This document shows, one piece after another, positions 43,291 through 51,471 of a stretch of DNA of 64,000 nt; position 1 is the stretch's first letter, and each line of letters opens with the position of its first letter. The DNA lies in the NCBI RefSeq assembly GCF_024978135.1, contig NZ_JANTEZ010000002.1, positions 186,001 through 250,000 on the forward strand, read 5' to 3'. The stretch is from Herbiconiux gentiana (GTDB lineage: Bacteria > Actinomycetota > Actinomycetes > Actinomycetales > Microbacteriaceae). Both the position numbers and the translations under genes were made by a program. Below the pieces are notes generated by a model, which worked only from the letters and a program-made list of their open reading frames with translations, made no database searches and was not told the DNA's origin.

Positions 43291-44637
43291 TCAGTCCAGA
43301 GCGCAGGGAGTCAGGGTGTCGAGGGCGGGGCCCACCGCCTTGAGACCGCCGAGGATCGTCACGTCGACCGGCGCGAGGCGGCCGATCTCGAAGTAGACCT
43401 CAGGGCTGAGACACTCCGGCGTGGTGACGTAGAGCGGGTTGCTGCTGACACCAGCCGGCACACCCCCGGACAGCGCGTCGGGGAAGGTAGCGCCGCTGGC
43501 GATGAAGACGCGCGAGGCCGACTTGAAGACATCGTGATTCACGATCGCTCCGGTCGCGTAGCGGTCGGCACCGGCCAGACGCTCGGCCGCGAACCGGGTC
43601 GTGATGTCTTTCAGAAGCGCGTCGGACACGGTCAACGGCCCGCCCACGATCGTCGCCTCCCTCACTCCGAAGTTGTCGAGGGTACCGATCTCCGCCGATG
43701 AGAGCGTGGCGGCCCGACCGTTGACGAGCATGACCGGAGAGCCGTCTGTGAACGCGGCAGGCGTAGCGGTGAGCGCGTCGGGGAAATCGGTACCCGTCGC
43801 CAGGAAGATCGAGGACGTCTTGGGCATGCCGAACCGCGCGTCGGAAATCAGCGCCCGGGAGACCTCGTAGCGGTCGGCTCCTCCGATGCGGGTGACCTCG
43901 GCTCCCGAGCCGGACCGGAGTGCACGCTCGACGGCAGCGGACACGGCGTTGACCCCTCCGACGATCACCACGTCCTTCACCTTCAGCCGCTTCAACTCGT
44001 CGATCAGTCCGTTCGGCAGCGCTCCGCTGGGCGTGAGCAGCAGGGGCGCATGGTGCTGAGCGCCGACACTGCCGGCCGAAAGGGCGTCGGCGAACCGCTC
44101 GCCCGTGACCACATACGCGAGGTCGGCGGTGGGAAAGGCCGCCGCGGACAGGGCGATGGCCTGCGCGTAGCGATCGGCGCCCCCTATGCGGTTCACCTTC
44201 GGTGCCTGCTGCACCGTGATGGCGCAGTTCACCTCGGATGTGACGATCGCGCCAGTGGGGTCAGTGACGGTGAGCTGCAGGCGGAAGCGGTAGCGCCCTA
44301 CGGCGCTCGGTTCTCCGAAGAGCACGGTACCGAGCGCGTTGAGCTGCACACCGGGAGGAAAGGCCCCTGCGGTTCGAGTGACGATACCGCCCGCTGTCGC
44401 CTCAAGCGGCTCGATCGGGAATCCCTGGGCGGCCACCGTCTGGGGGCAGCCGGCCGCGGCCAGTGTCACCGTGGCCGAGGCCGGAGCAGCGGCGGCCACA
44501 CCTCCGGCCGCCGCGAGCAGCCCGGCGACGACAGTCGCCAGTACCGCCTTCCTCGCGTCGGTGAACCGGCGCGGTTGGATCGCTCGGGCGGTTCGGGCCG
44601 TTCGGATGGGACGGGTGAGACGGGTCGGGACAGACAT
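43291..44637 (-). CDS. Secreted CWB2 protein with N-terminal Ig-like domain
   Basis: A 448-residue exported protein. A long Arg-rich n-region and hydrophobic helix (KAVLATVVAGLLAAAGGVAAAAPASA) form the signal peptide. A beta-rich domain of about 95 residues with two cysteines (GCPQTVAAQ...SEVNCAITV) follows, then three CWB2 modules (IGGADRYAQAIALS, IGGADRYEVSRALIS, LAGADRYATGAIVN, with FADALSAG/FPDALTAT/FPDALSGG). The start at 44637 has GAAGG at 8 nt; a GTG at 44661 is also possible. It is paralogous to the next gene and shares the CWB2 upstream dyad. Confidence 0.9.
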   Translation of the reverse strand: MSVPTRLTRPIRTARTARAIQPRRFTDARKAVLATVVAGLLAAAGGVAAAAPASATVTLAAAGCPQTVAAQGFPIEPLEATAGGIVTRTAGAFPPGVQLNALGTVLFGEPSAVGRYRFRLQLTVTDPTGAIVTSEVNCAITVQQAPKVNRIGGADRYAQAIALSAAAFPTADLAYVVTGERFADALSAGSVGAQHHAPLLLTPSGALPNGLIDELKRLKVKDVVIVGGVNAVSAAVERALRSGSGAEVTRIGGADRYEVSRALISDARFGMPKTSSIFLATGTDFPDALTATPAAFTDGSPVMLVNGRAATLSSAEIGTLDNFGVREATIVGGPLTVSDALLKDITTRFAAERLAGADRYATGAIVNHDVFKSASRVFIASGATFPDALSGGVPAGVSSNPLYVTTPECLSPEVYFEIGRLAPVDVTILGGLKAVGPALDTLTPCALD

Positions 44638-44711
44638 GGGAAGCACCTTCGTAGGGAGCACGCGACCTTCGCGTTCCCTCGATGATGCGCCCGGCCGGCC
44701 CCGGATCCGTA

Positions 44712-44728
44712 TGAGTAGTTCCTACCTA
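44712..44728 (-). promoter_or_regulatory. CWB2-associated dyad, copy 2
   Basis: TGAGTAGTTCCTACCTA aligns without gaps with the dyads at 42468 and 46152 (shared ATGAG.A.T..CT.C..AC). It is centred 59 or 83 bp upstream of the CWB2 gene, depending on the start chosen. Confidence 0.65.
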
Positions 44729-44736
44729 CGCACAAA

Positions 44737-44758
44737 GGGCCCGCCGTGAGGCGGGCCC
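44737..44758 (-). terminator. Hairpin terminator after the upstream CWB2 gene
   Basis: A perfect 9-bp stem (gggcccgcc at 44737-44745, ggcgggccc at 44750-44758) closes a gtga tetraloop, followed in the minus direction by tttg. It ends the CWB2 gene at 44785 and is identical in core to the hairpin after rplA. Confidence 0.85.
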
Positions 44759-44784
44759 CTCTGGTAGGTGTGCTGCGGCGGTCG

Positions 44785-46086
44785 TCAGCCGTCGAGGCTG
44801 CAGGGCTTCAGGGTGTCGAGGTCGGCCCCGAGGGCGTTGAGGCCGCCCAGGATGAAGACCTTCTCCGGCGCGAGGCGGCCGATCTCCCGGTAGAGCTGCG
44901 AGCTGACGCAGCTCTGGGTCACGTAGAGCGGGTTGTGGGTGAGACCGGCCACGACACCGCCGCTGAGCGCGTCGGGGAAGGCAGAGCCGCTGGCCAGGAA
45001 CATCGCGCGGGCCGTGGGGAACGACAGCGAGTTCGTGCGGATGCCGGTGTCGTAGCGGTCGCCTCCGGCGAAGCGCGTCACGGCCAGGGTCTTGGCGAGG
45101 CTCGTCTCGAGCGCGGCGCTGACGGACAGCGGGCCGCCCGAGATAACGGCCTCCTTCGCGCCGAGGCCGGTGACCACCGCCGTCTCCGCAGCGGACAGGG
45201 ACGTCGACGCCCCGTTCACCAGAAGGACCGGCGCACCGGCGACGGCTGCGGGCGGCGACGCGGTGAGCGCATCGGGGAAGTTCGTTCCTGTGGCGATGTG
45301 GACGCGGTCGGACGACTTGATGCCGAAGACCGGATGCGTGATGAGGTTGCGCGACACCTCGAAGCGGTCGGCTCCGCCCACGCGGGTGATCGTGGCGGTC
45401 GAGGCGGCGTCGATCTGAGCGACCACCGCGTCGCTGATGGCCAGGGGGCCACCGACCACGACGACGTTCTTCGGGGCCACCTTCACGATCTCGGCGAGCA
45501 CCTCGGCCGGCATCGAGGACGCCGTCGTGAGCAGCAGCGGGGCCTTGTCGGCGGCGGCGACGGCCGTCGCGCTCAGCGCATCGGGGAACTTCTCGCCGCT
45601 GGCGACGAAGACCGTGTCGGCGCTCTCGAAGAACGCCTCGGCGACGGCCACCGTCTGGGCGAAGCGATCGGCCCCGGCGATGCGCACGACCTTCGGCGCT
45701 GTCCGCACCTCGATCGTGCACGTCTTGTCGGTGGACATCGGAGCGCCGTCGGGACTGGCTGCGACTCCGTGAAGAGTGAACGTGGTCGTTCCGACCGAAG
45801 CGGGCTTGCCGGTGATGAAGGATCCTTCGGGCCCGTGACTCAGGAGGAGCCCGGCCGGCAGCGCCCCGACCGACACCGTCACGGTGACGCTGGATTCCGC
45901 GATGCGCGGGGTGTCGACTTCGTAGTCGACCACGCCCACCGAAGCGGGGCAGCCGACCACGGGCGGCTTCACCAGTTCACCGGCAGACGCGCTGCCAGCG
46001 GCTCCGGATGCGAGCAGGCCGAGAACGGCCGCAGTGGACAGGGCGGTGAGAATGGCGGGGCGCGCCAGGGCAGGATGAGTCGTCAT
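44785..46086 (-). CDS. Secreted CWB2 protein with N-terminal Ig-like domain (paralogue)
   Basis: A 433-residue exported protein with the same plan as its downstream neighbour: signal peptide (ILTALSTAAVLGLLASGAAGSASA), a beta-rich domain with two cysteines (VVGCPASVGVVDYEV...TDKTCTIEV) and three CWB2 modules (IAGADRFAQTVAVA, VGGADRFEVSRNLI, FAGGDRYDTGIRTN, with FPDALSAT/FPDALTAS/FPDALSGG). The ATG at 46086 has GGAAG at 8 nt. The two genes look like a tandem duplication that has diverged. It is preceded by the CWB2 dyad and bounded by hairpins on both sides, so it is its own transcript. Confidence 0.9.
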   Translation of the reverse strand: MTTHPALARPAILTALSTAAVLGLLASGAAGSASAGELVKPPVVGCPASVGVVDYEVDTPRIAESSVTVTVSVGALPAGLLLSHGPEGSFITGKPASVGTTTFTLHGVAASPDGAPMSTDKTCTIEVRTAPKVVRIAGADRFAQTVAVAEAFFESADTVFVASGEKFPDALSATAVAAADKAPLLLTTASSMPAEVLAEIVKVAPKNVVVVGGPLAISDAVVAQIDAASTATITRVGGADRFEVSRNLITHPVFGIKSSDRVHIATGTNFPDALTASPPAAVAGAPVLLVNGASTSLSAAETAVVTGLGAKEAVISGGPLSVSAALETSLAKTLAVTRFAGGDRYDTGIRTNSLSFPTARAMFLASGSAFPDALSGGVVAGLTHNPLYVTQSCVSSQLYREIGRLAPEKVFILGGLNALGADLDTLKPCSLDG

Positions 46087-46151
46087 GGGGGTCTTCCGGG
46101 ATCGCAGGAATGGGTCAGGCGATCTTGACGCGAGAAGGACCTCGGGTGTTA

Positions 46152-46168
46152 TGAGCAATCTCTACTCA
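46152..46168 (-). promoter_or_regulatory. CWB2-associated dyad, copy 3
   Basis: TGAGCAATCTCTACTCA, centred 74 bp upstream of the CWB2 gene start, aligns with the two other CWB2 dyads and keeps the outer TGAG/CTCA arms. Confidence 0.65.
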
Positions 46169-46202
46169 CCGGCAGACGCAGAAGCTCCGCGGCAAACGCA
46201 GA

Positions 46203-46228
46203 AAGGGCCCGCCGTGAGGCGGGCCCTT
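46203..46228 (-). terminator. Terminator of the rplK-rplA operon
   Basis: An 11-bp perfect stem (46203-46213 with 46218-46228) around a gtga tetraloop lies 17 bp after the rplA stop. Its 22-bp core is identical to the hairpin at 44737-44758. Confidence 0.85.
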
Positions 46229-46244
46229 CCAGGAATGCAGCGAC

Positions 46245-46934
46245 CTAGATCGCGTTGACGTCGAGCGGGATGCCCGGGCCGAAGGTCGTCGAGACGGCGC
46301 CCTTCTGGATGTAGCGGCCCTTCGAGGAGCTCGGCTTCAGACGAACGACCTCTTCGAGCGCCGCGGCGATGTTCTCGTCGAGCTGCTCGGGGGTGAACGC
46401 GGCCTTGCCGACGACGAAGTGCACGTTGGCGTGCTTGTCGACGCGGAACTCGATCTTTCCACCCTTGATCTCGTTGACGGCCTTCGCGACGTCGGGCGTC
46501 ACGGTGCCGGTCTTCGGGTTGGGCATGAGGCCACGCGGGCCGAGCACCTTACCGAGACGACCGACCTTGCCCATGAGCTCGGGGGTCGAGACGGCGGAGT
46601 CGAACGAGGTGTAGCCGCCGGCCACCTTCTCGATCAGCTCGTCGCCACCGACCTCGTCGGCGCCCGCGGCGATCGCGGCCTCAGCGGCCGGACCCGTCGC
46701 GAACACGATGACGCGGGCGGTCTTGCCGGTGCCGTGGGGCAGGATGACGGTGCCGCGCACCATCTGGTCCGCCTTGCGGGGGTCGACGCCGAGCTTCAGC
46801 GCGACCTCGACGGTGCTGTCGAACTTCGACGAACCCGTCTCGCGGGCCAGGTTCACGGCCTCGCTGGGGGTGTAGTACTTGCCGGCCTCGATCTTCTCGG
46901 CCGCGGCCCGGTAGGCCTTTGACTTCTGTGCCAT
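46245..46934 (-). CDS. rplA: Ribosomal protein L1
   Basis: A 229-residue 50S protein of the L1 stalk. Family motifs are clear: [77 protein letters not shown]. It follows rplK by 14 bp. In many bacteria L1 represses its own operon at the leader. The usual rplJ-rplL continuation is missing here and lies about 11.5 kb away. Confidence 0.99.
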   Translation of the reverse strand: MAQKSKAYRAAAEKIEAGKYYTPSEAVNLARETGSSKFDSTVEVALKLGVDPRKADQMVRGTVILPHGTGKTARVIVFATGPAAEAAIAAGADEVGGDELIEKVAGGYTSFDSAVSTPELMGKVGRLGKVLGPRGLMPNPKTGTVTPDVAKAVNEIKGGKIEFRVDKHANVHFVVGKAAFTPEQLDENIAAALEEVVRLKPSSSKGRYIQKGAVSTTFGPGIPLDVNAI

Positions 46935-46948
46935 TTCCCGCCTCCTCC

Positions 46949-47380
46949 TTATGCCTCGACCGTGATGCCCATGGAACGGGCGGTGCCGGCGATGATCTTC
47001 TCTGCCGCTTCGACGTCGTTCGCGTTCAGGTCGGCCTGCTTCTGCTCGGCGATCTGACGCACCTGCTCACGGGTGAGCTTCGCGACCTTGACGGTGTGCG
47101 GGGTGGAGGAGCCCTTGGCGACTCCGGCCGCCTTCTTGATGAGCTCCGCCGCCGGCGGGGTCTTCAGGATGAAGGTGAACGAGCGGTCTTCGTAGACCGT
47201 GATCTCGACGGGGATGACGTTGCCGCGCTGCGACTCGGTCGCCGCGTTGTACGCCTTGCAGAACTCCATGATGTTCACGCCGTGCTGACCCAGCGCCGGC
47301 CCGATGGGCGGTGCGGGGTTGGCGGCGCCGGCGTTGATCTGAAGCTTGATCAGACCTGTGACCTTCTTCTTCGGTGCCAT
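46949..47380 (-). CDS. rplK: Ribosomal protein L11
   Basis: A 143-residue 50S protein binding the GTPase-associated centre of 23S rRNA. It shows [45 protein letters not shown] and the C-terminal RNA-binding domain ending [12 protein letters not shown]. It is first in the rplK-rplA unit, after nusG. Confidence 0.99.
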   Translation of the reverse strand: MAPKKKVTGLIKLQINAGAANPAPPIGPALGQHGVNIMEFCKAYNAATESQRGNVIPVEITVYEDRSFTFILKTPPAAELIKKAAGVAKGSSTPHTVKVAKLTREQVRQIAEQKQADLNANDVEAAEKIIAGTARSMGITVEA

Positions 47381-47400
47381 TTCTTCTCTTCTCTGTCGAG

Positions 47401-47450
47401 CCGCCTGGCAGGCGGCGCTCCCACCACGGGCCTTCTGCCCGCAGTGGTGG
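47401..47450 (-). promoter_or_regulatory. Hairpins in the nusG-rplK gap
   Basis: ccgcct/aggcgg (47401-47415) and ccaccacgggc...gcccgcagtggtgg (47421-47450) can fold within the 125-bp gap between nusG and rplK. They may be a leader or partial terminator of rplK; which one cannot be decided here. Confidence 0.45.
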
Positions 47451-47505
47451 TTCCGGATGCCCGTGAGGGCAACCTCGAAATCTTAGCCGATCAGCCTGAG
47501 AGGCT

Positions 47506-48447
47506 CTACAGCTTCGTGACCTGGTCGAACGAGAGCTCGACCGGGGTCTCGCGCTCGAACAGGGAGACGAGCACGGTGAGCTTGCCGCTCTCGGGCTTGA
47601 TCTCGCTGATCGAACCGGGAAGGCCGGCGAACGAGCCCTCCTTGATGGTGATGGTCTCGCCGATCTCGAAGTCGACCTCGGCCGGGATGGAACGGCTGAC
47701 GGCCTTGCCGCCCTTGCCACCGGCGCTCTTCGCGGCCGGCACGTCCTTGACCTCGACGAGGCTCTTCAGCATGTTGAAGGCCTCCTCGAAGCGCAGTGGC
47801 GTCGGGTTGTGCGAGTTGCCGACGAAGCCGGTGACGCCCGGCGTGTGACGCACGACGGACCAGCTGTCCTCGTTCAGGAACATGCGCACCAGCACGTAGC
47901 CGGGGATGCGCACGCGGGTGACCAGCTTGCGCTGGCCGTTCTTGATCTCGACGACGTCCTCCATCGGGACCTCGACCTGGAAGACGAAGTCCTCCATGCC
48001 CATCGAGGTCTTGCGGCTCTCGATGTTCGACTTCACGCGCTTCTCGAAGCCCGCGTAGGAGTGGATGACGTACCACTTGCCCGGCAGCGAGCGCAGCTCG
48101 GCACGGAAGGCCTCGTACGGGTCGACCTCGGTCTCGTCGTCCGAAGCCTCATCGTCGGAAGCGGAAGCCGAGTCGGACGACGCAGGCGCAGAAGCGACAG
48201 CGGCCAGAGCCACCTCACCCTCCACGTCCTCGCCCTCGATGGGATCCCCGGCCTCGTCGGCCTCGGAGTCCTCCAGCACGTCGAGCACCGCGGCGGCCTC
48301 GTCGAAGGAGTCGATGTTCAGTGCGTCGTCGACCACCGCATCGGCTTCAGGGTCGGCCGGCGCGTCGATCGCCTCGAGGAGGGCATCGAGGTCGGCCGGG
48401 ACTCCGGCTTCTTCGGGCTTTGAGTCTGTCACGGGTGACGGTTCCAC
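47506..48447 (-). CDS. nusG: Transcription termination/antitermination protein NusG
   Basis: A NusG of 313 residues, longer than the usual 180 or so because of an acidic N-terminal extension (about residues 1-110, rich in D/E/A/S). The NGN domain (KWYVIHSYAGFEKRVKSNIESR, FQVEVPMEDVVEIKNGQRK, PGYVLVRMFLN) binds RNA polymerase, and the KOW domain (FEIGETITIKEGSFAGLPGSISEI) binds Rho or S10. Acidic N-terminal extensions are frequent in actinobacterial NusG. The start is uncertain: GTG 48447 or GTG 48432 (MTDSKPEEAG). It is located between secE and rplK as expected. Confidence 0.97.
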   Translation of the reverse strand: MEPSPVTDSKPEEAGVPADLDALLEAIDAPADPEADAVVDDALNIDSFDEAAAVLDVLEDSEADEAGDPIEGEDVEGEVALAAVASAPASSDSASASDDEASDDETEVDPYEAFRAELRSLPGKWYVIHSYAGFEKRVKSNIESRKTSMGMEDFVFQVEVPMEDVVEIKNGQRKLVTRVRIPGYVLVRMFLNEDSWSVVRHTPGVTGFVGNSHNPTPLRFEEAFNMLKSLVEVKDVPAAKSAGGKGGKAVSRSIPAEVDFEIGETITIKEGSFAGLPGSISEIKPESGKLTVLVSLFERETPVELSFDQVTKL

Positions 48448-48505
48448 TTCTTGTCGATGAGGCCGACGGCGACGAGCGCACAGCCGGCACGGGCATCCGG
48501 AGTTC

Positions 48506-48778
48506 TTAGGCCGGGTCTCCGAAGACGATGATCGCCAGCCAGCCGAACAGCTGGTCGAGGCCGACCACGATCGCCATCATGATGACCACGAAGACCAGCA
48601 CGACGAGCGTGTAGTTCAGCAGCTCGCGCCGGGTCGGCGTGACGACCTTCTTCAGTTCGGTGAGAACCTGCTTGATGAACAGGATGATGCGGGCGAAGGG
48701 GTTGCGTCGAGCAGCCCGCTCCTTCTTGGCGTTCTCGACGACGTCCTCGGAGGGCTCGTCGATTACTTTTCGTGCCAC
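48506..48778 (-). CDS. secE: Preprotein translocase subunit SecE
   Basis: A 90-residue single-helix subunit of the SecYEG channel. A charged N-terminus precedes the conserved amphipathic stretch NPFARIILFIKQVLTELKKVVTPTRRELLNYT and one transmembrane helix (LVVLVFVVIMMAIVVGLDQLFGWL). It lies between tRNA-Trp and nusG, the standard position. Confidence 0.98.
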   Translation of the reverse strand: MARKVIDEPSEDVVENAKKERAARRNPFARIILFIKQVLTELKKVVTPTRRELLNYTLVVLVFVVIMMAIVVGLDQLFGWLAIIVFGDPA

Positions 48779-48835
48779 CGTTTCACCTTTGTTTCATTTT
48801 TCTCGACGACAGCAACAACCCTCGTCGAGCCGGTG

Positions 48836-48908
48836 CAGGGCGGACAGGACTCGAACCTGCAACCTGCGGTTTTGGAGACCGCTGCTCTACCAATTGAGCC
48901 ACCGCCCT
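48836..48908 (-). tRNA. tRNA-Trp (anticodon CCA)
   Basis: A 73-nt tRNA reading on the minus strand. The acceptor stem AGGGCGG pairs with CCGCCCT, the D-loop has TCAATTGGTAGAGC, the anticodon loop is CTCCAAA (CCA, Trp), and the T-arm has GGTTCGAGTCC. The 3' CCA is not encoded. Directly upstream of secE, as in other actinobacteria. An 8-bp hairpin (ctcgacga/tcgtcgag, 48802-48829) separates the two. Confidence 0.96.
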
Positions 48909-49034
48909 AAGTGTCGAAGTGCGTCGGCTTCGCTACGCTGGCCCCGAGGCCACCTGGGTGACCTCGAAAAAAGGCATAGAAAAGCTTGGCAGATTTCGAC
49001 TACCGACAGTAAGTGTAGGTCAGATCGAGCGGCC

Positions 49035-50096
49035 ATGCAAAGGCGAGCGGACGGGGCACGCATGCACGGCAACGCATTCAGAATCGGCTTCGTGGCGACC
49101 CTGGGCGGGCTGATGGCGATCGCGGTCGGCTTCGCGTTCACTCAGCTCTCGACGGTGGTGATCTGCATCGTCGGCGCGCTGTTCCTCGCGCTCGGCCTCG
49201 ATCCGCTGGTGCGCTGGCTGACCCGTCGGGGCATCCCGCGGGGTCTGTCCATCCTGATCGTCTTCGTGCTGGTGATTGCGTTCGCGGCCACCGTGTTCCT
49301 CCTCGTCATCCCGGCGGTCGTCGACCAGGTCGTCGAACTGGTGCAGAACCTGCCCGGTGCGATCGCCGCGGTGACGAAGGAGCCCTGGTTCATCAGGGTG
49401 TTCGGCGACACCGCCGGCAGCCAGCAGCTCGAGAAGGACCTCGCCTCCTACCTCTCCGACCCGGTGAACCTGCTGTCGCTCGGCGGCGGGGTGCTGAAGG
49501 TCGGCACCGCCGTCGCCAACGGCATCTCGGGGGGCATCCTCGTGGTGGTGCTCACCCTGTTCTTCCTGGGCTCGCTCGACGCCGTGAAGAACAGCTTCTA
49601 TGTGCTCGTCCCGATGTCGACCCGGGCCTCGGTGGTCGACATCACCGATCAGATCGTCGTGTCGATCGGCAGGTACGTCAGCGGTCAGGTGCTGCTGGCC
49701 GGCACCAACGGCCTGTTCGGTTTCGTCGCGATGGTGCTGGCGGGTGTGCCCTACGCCGGTGCGCTGGCGGTCGTGGCGTTCCTGCTAGCGCTGATCCCGC
49801 TGGTCGGCACCGTGATCAGCGCGGTGCTCGTCACCTTCGTGGCACTCACCGTCTCGCCGGCCACCGCGCTGGTCATCGGCATCTACTTCCTGGTCTACAT
49901 GCAGGTCGAGGCCTACGTGCTGAGCCCGCGGGTGATGAACAAGGCGGTGGATGTTCCGGGCATCCTCGTGGTGATCGGCGCTCTGGTGGGGGGAACGCTG
50001 CTCGGGATCCTCGGGGCGCTGATCGCCGTGCCGGTCGTCGCGTCGGTGCTGATCGTGGTGAAGCAGGTCGTCGTGCCGCGCCAGGCGTTGAAGTAG
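49035..50096 (+). CDS. PerM/AI-2E-family membrane protein
   Basis: A 353-residue polytopic membrane protein of the PerM (AI-2E transporter) family. It has an N-terminal pair of helices (GFVATLGGLMAIAVGFAFTQL, VVICIVGALFLALGLDPLV), a soluble middle with the amphipathic VVDQVVELVQNLPGAI, and a C-terminal helical bundle containing YAGALAVVAFLLALIPLVGTVISAVL and EAYVLSPRVMNKAVDVPGILVVIGALVGG. Members export small molecules or act as Na+/H+ antiporters; the role here is unknown. Starts at 49035 and 49062 (MHGNAFRIGF) are both possible; neither has a strong ribosome-binding site. Confidence 0.88.
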   Translation: MQRRADGARMHGNAFRIGFVATLGGLMAIAVGFAFTQLSTVVICIVGALFLALGLDPLVRWLTRRGIPRGLSILIVFVLVIAFAATVFLLVIPAVVDQVVELVQNLPGAIAAVTKEPWFIRVFGDTAGSQQLEKDLASYLSDPVNLLSLGGGVLKVGTAVANGISGGILVVVLTLFFLGSLDAVKNSFYVLVPMSTRASVVDITDQIVVSIGRYVSGQVLLAGTNGLFGFVAMVLAGVPYAGALAVVAFLLALIPLVGTVISAVLVTFVALTVSPATALVIGIYFLVYMQVEAYVLSPRVMNKAVDVPGILVVIGALVGGTLLGILGALIAVPVVASVLIVVKQVVVPRQALK

Positions 50097-50194
50097 CGGG
50101 AGGCGGGGGCGGGGTCGTCGCGCCGGGGACGCGCGGCACGAGCATCCGCTCGCCGGCCGTGTACTGAGGATGTGTCGGCGGATAGGCTGATGCC

Positions 50195-51385
50195 GTGACA
50201 CGCATCTCGAACCGCATCGCATCCATCGCCGAATCGGCGACCCTCAAGGTCGACGCCAAGGCGAAGAGCCTCCAGGCCGCCGGCCGGCCCGTGATCAGCT
50301 ACGCCGCCGGCGAGCCCGACTTCCCGACGCCCGAGCACATCGTCGAGGCGGCCGCGGCGGCGGTGCGCGATCCGAAGAACCACCGCTACACCCCCGCGGC
50401 CGGCCTGCCCGAGCTGCGCGAGGCGATCGCCGAGAAGACCCTCCGCGACAGCGGCCTCGAGGTCTCGCCGTCGCAGGTCATCGTCACCAACGGTGGCAAG
50501 CAGGCCGTCTACGAGGCGTTCGCCACCCTGCTCGACCCGGGCGACGAGGTGCTCGTGCCGACCCCGTTCTGGACCACCTACCCCGAAGCGATCGCCCTCG
50601 CCGGCGGCGTGCCCGTCGAGGTGTTCGCGGGCAGCTCGCAGAACTACCTCGTCACCGTCGAGCAGCTCGAGGCCGCGCGCACCCCGCGCACGAAGGTGCT
50701 GCTTTTCGTCTCGCCCTCGAACCCCACCGGCGCCGTCTACTCCCCCGCGCAGACGAAGGAGATCGGCGAGTGGGCCGAGGCCAACGGTCTCTGGGTGATC
50801 AGCGACGAGATCTACCAGAACCTGGTCTACGACGGTGTCACCGCGTCGTCGATCGTGGCCGAGGTGCCCGCGCTCGCCGACCGCACGCTTCTGGTCAACG
50901 GTGTGGCGAAGACCTACGCGATGACCGGATGGCGGGTCGGGTGGATGGTCGGCCCCGCCGACGCCGTCAAGGCCGCCGGCAACCTGCAGTCGCACCTGTC
51001 GTCGAACGTGGCGAACATCTCGCAGCGCGCGGCGATCGCCGCCCTCACCGGCCCGCAGGACGCCGTCAAGACGATGCGCACCACCTACGAGCGCAGGCGT
51101 CGCACGATCGTCGATGCGCTCAACGAGATCCCGGGCGTGATCACGCCGATGCCGCAGGGCGCGTTCTACGTGTACCCCGACGTGTCGGGGCTGCTCGGGC
51201 GCGAGTGGGGCGGCGTGACGCCGACGAGCTCGCTGGAGCTGGCCGACCTGATCCTGTCGCAGGTCGAGGTCGCGACCGTTCCCGGTGAGGCGTTCGGGCC
51301 GAGCGGGTTCCTGCGGCTGTCGTACGCGCTCGGGGACGAGGCGCTGGTGGAGGGCGTGACTCGGCTGCAGAGGCTGTTCGGCTGA
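50195..51385 (+). CDS. aspC: Pyridoxal-phosphate aspartate-type aminotransferase
   Basis: A 396-residue class I aminotransferase of the Igamma type. It shows [35 protein letters not shown], the PLP-ring contacts [10 protein letters not shown] and [24 protein letters not shown], and the Schiff-base lysine in [19 protein letters not shown]. It probably interconverts aspartate/oxaloacetate with glutamate/2-oxoglutarate. The GTG start is used. It is near secE/nusG as in many actinobacteria. The stop codon is embedded in an 8-bp tandem repeat. Confidence 0.92.
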   Translation: MTRISNRIASIAESATLKVDAKAKSLQAAGRPVISYAAGEPDFPTPEHIVEAAAAAVRDPKNHRYTPAAGLPELREAIAEKTLRDSGLEVSPSQVIVTNGGKQAVYEAFATLLDPGDEVLVPTPFWTTYPEAIALAGGVPVEVFAGSSQNYLVTVEQLEAARTPRTKVLLFVSPSNPTGAVYSPAQTKEIGEWAEANGLWVISDEIYQNLVYDGVTASSIVAEVPALADRTLLVNGVAKTYAMTGWRVGWMVGPADAVKAAGNLQSHLSSNVANISQRAAIAALTGPQDAVKTMRTTYERRRRTIVDALNEIPGVITPMPQGAFYVYPDVSGLLGREWGGVTPTSSLELADLILSQVEVATVPGEAFGPSGFLRLSYALGDEALVEGVTRLQRLFG

Positions 51386-51420
51386 TCAGCTGATCGGCTG
51401 ATCGGTTGATCGTCTGACCG
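51381..51420. repeat. 8-bp tandem repeat, five copies, starting at the aspC stop
   Basis: gctgatca, gctgatcg, gctgatcg, gttgatcg, tctgaccg run without gaps from 51381 to 51420. The first unit contains the TGA stop of the aminotransferase gene. Confidence 0.9.
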
Positions 51421-51471
51421 GCGTCATCCGCCTCTGGCTCAGTGTCGGGGGTCGGATGTAGAGTTTCGCTC

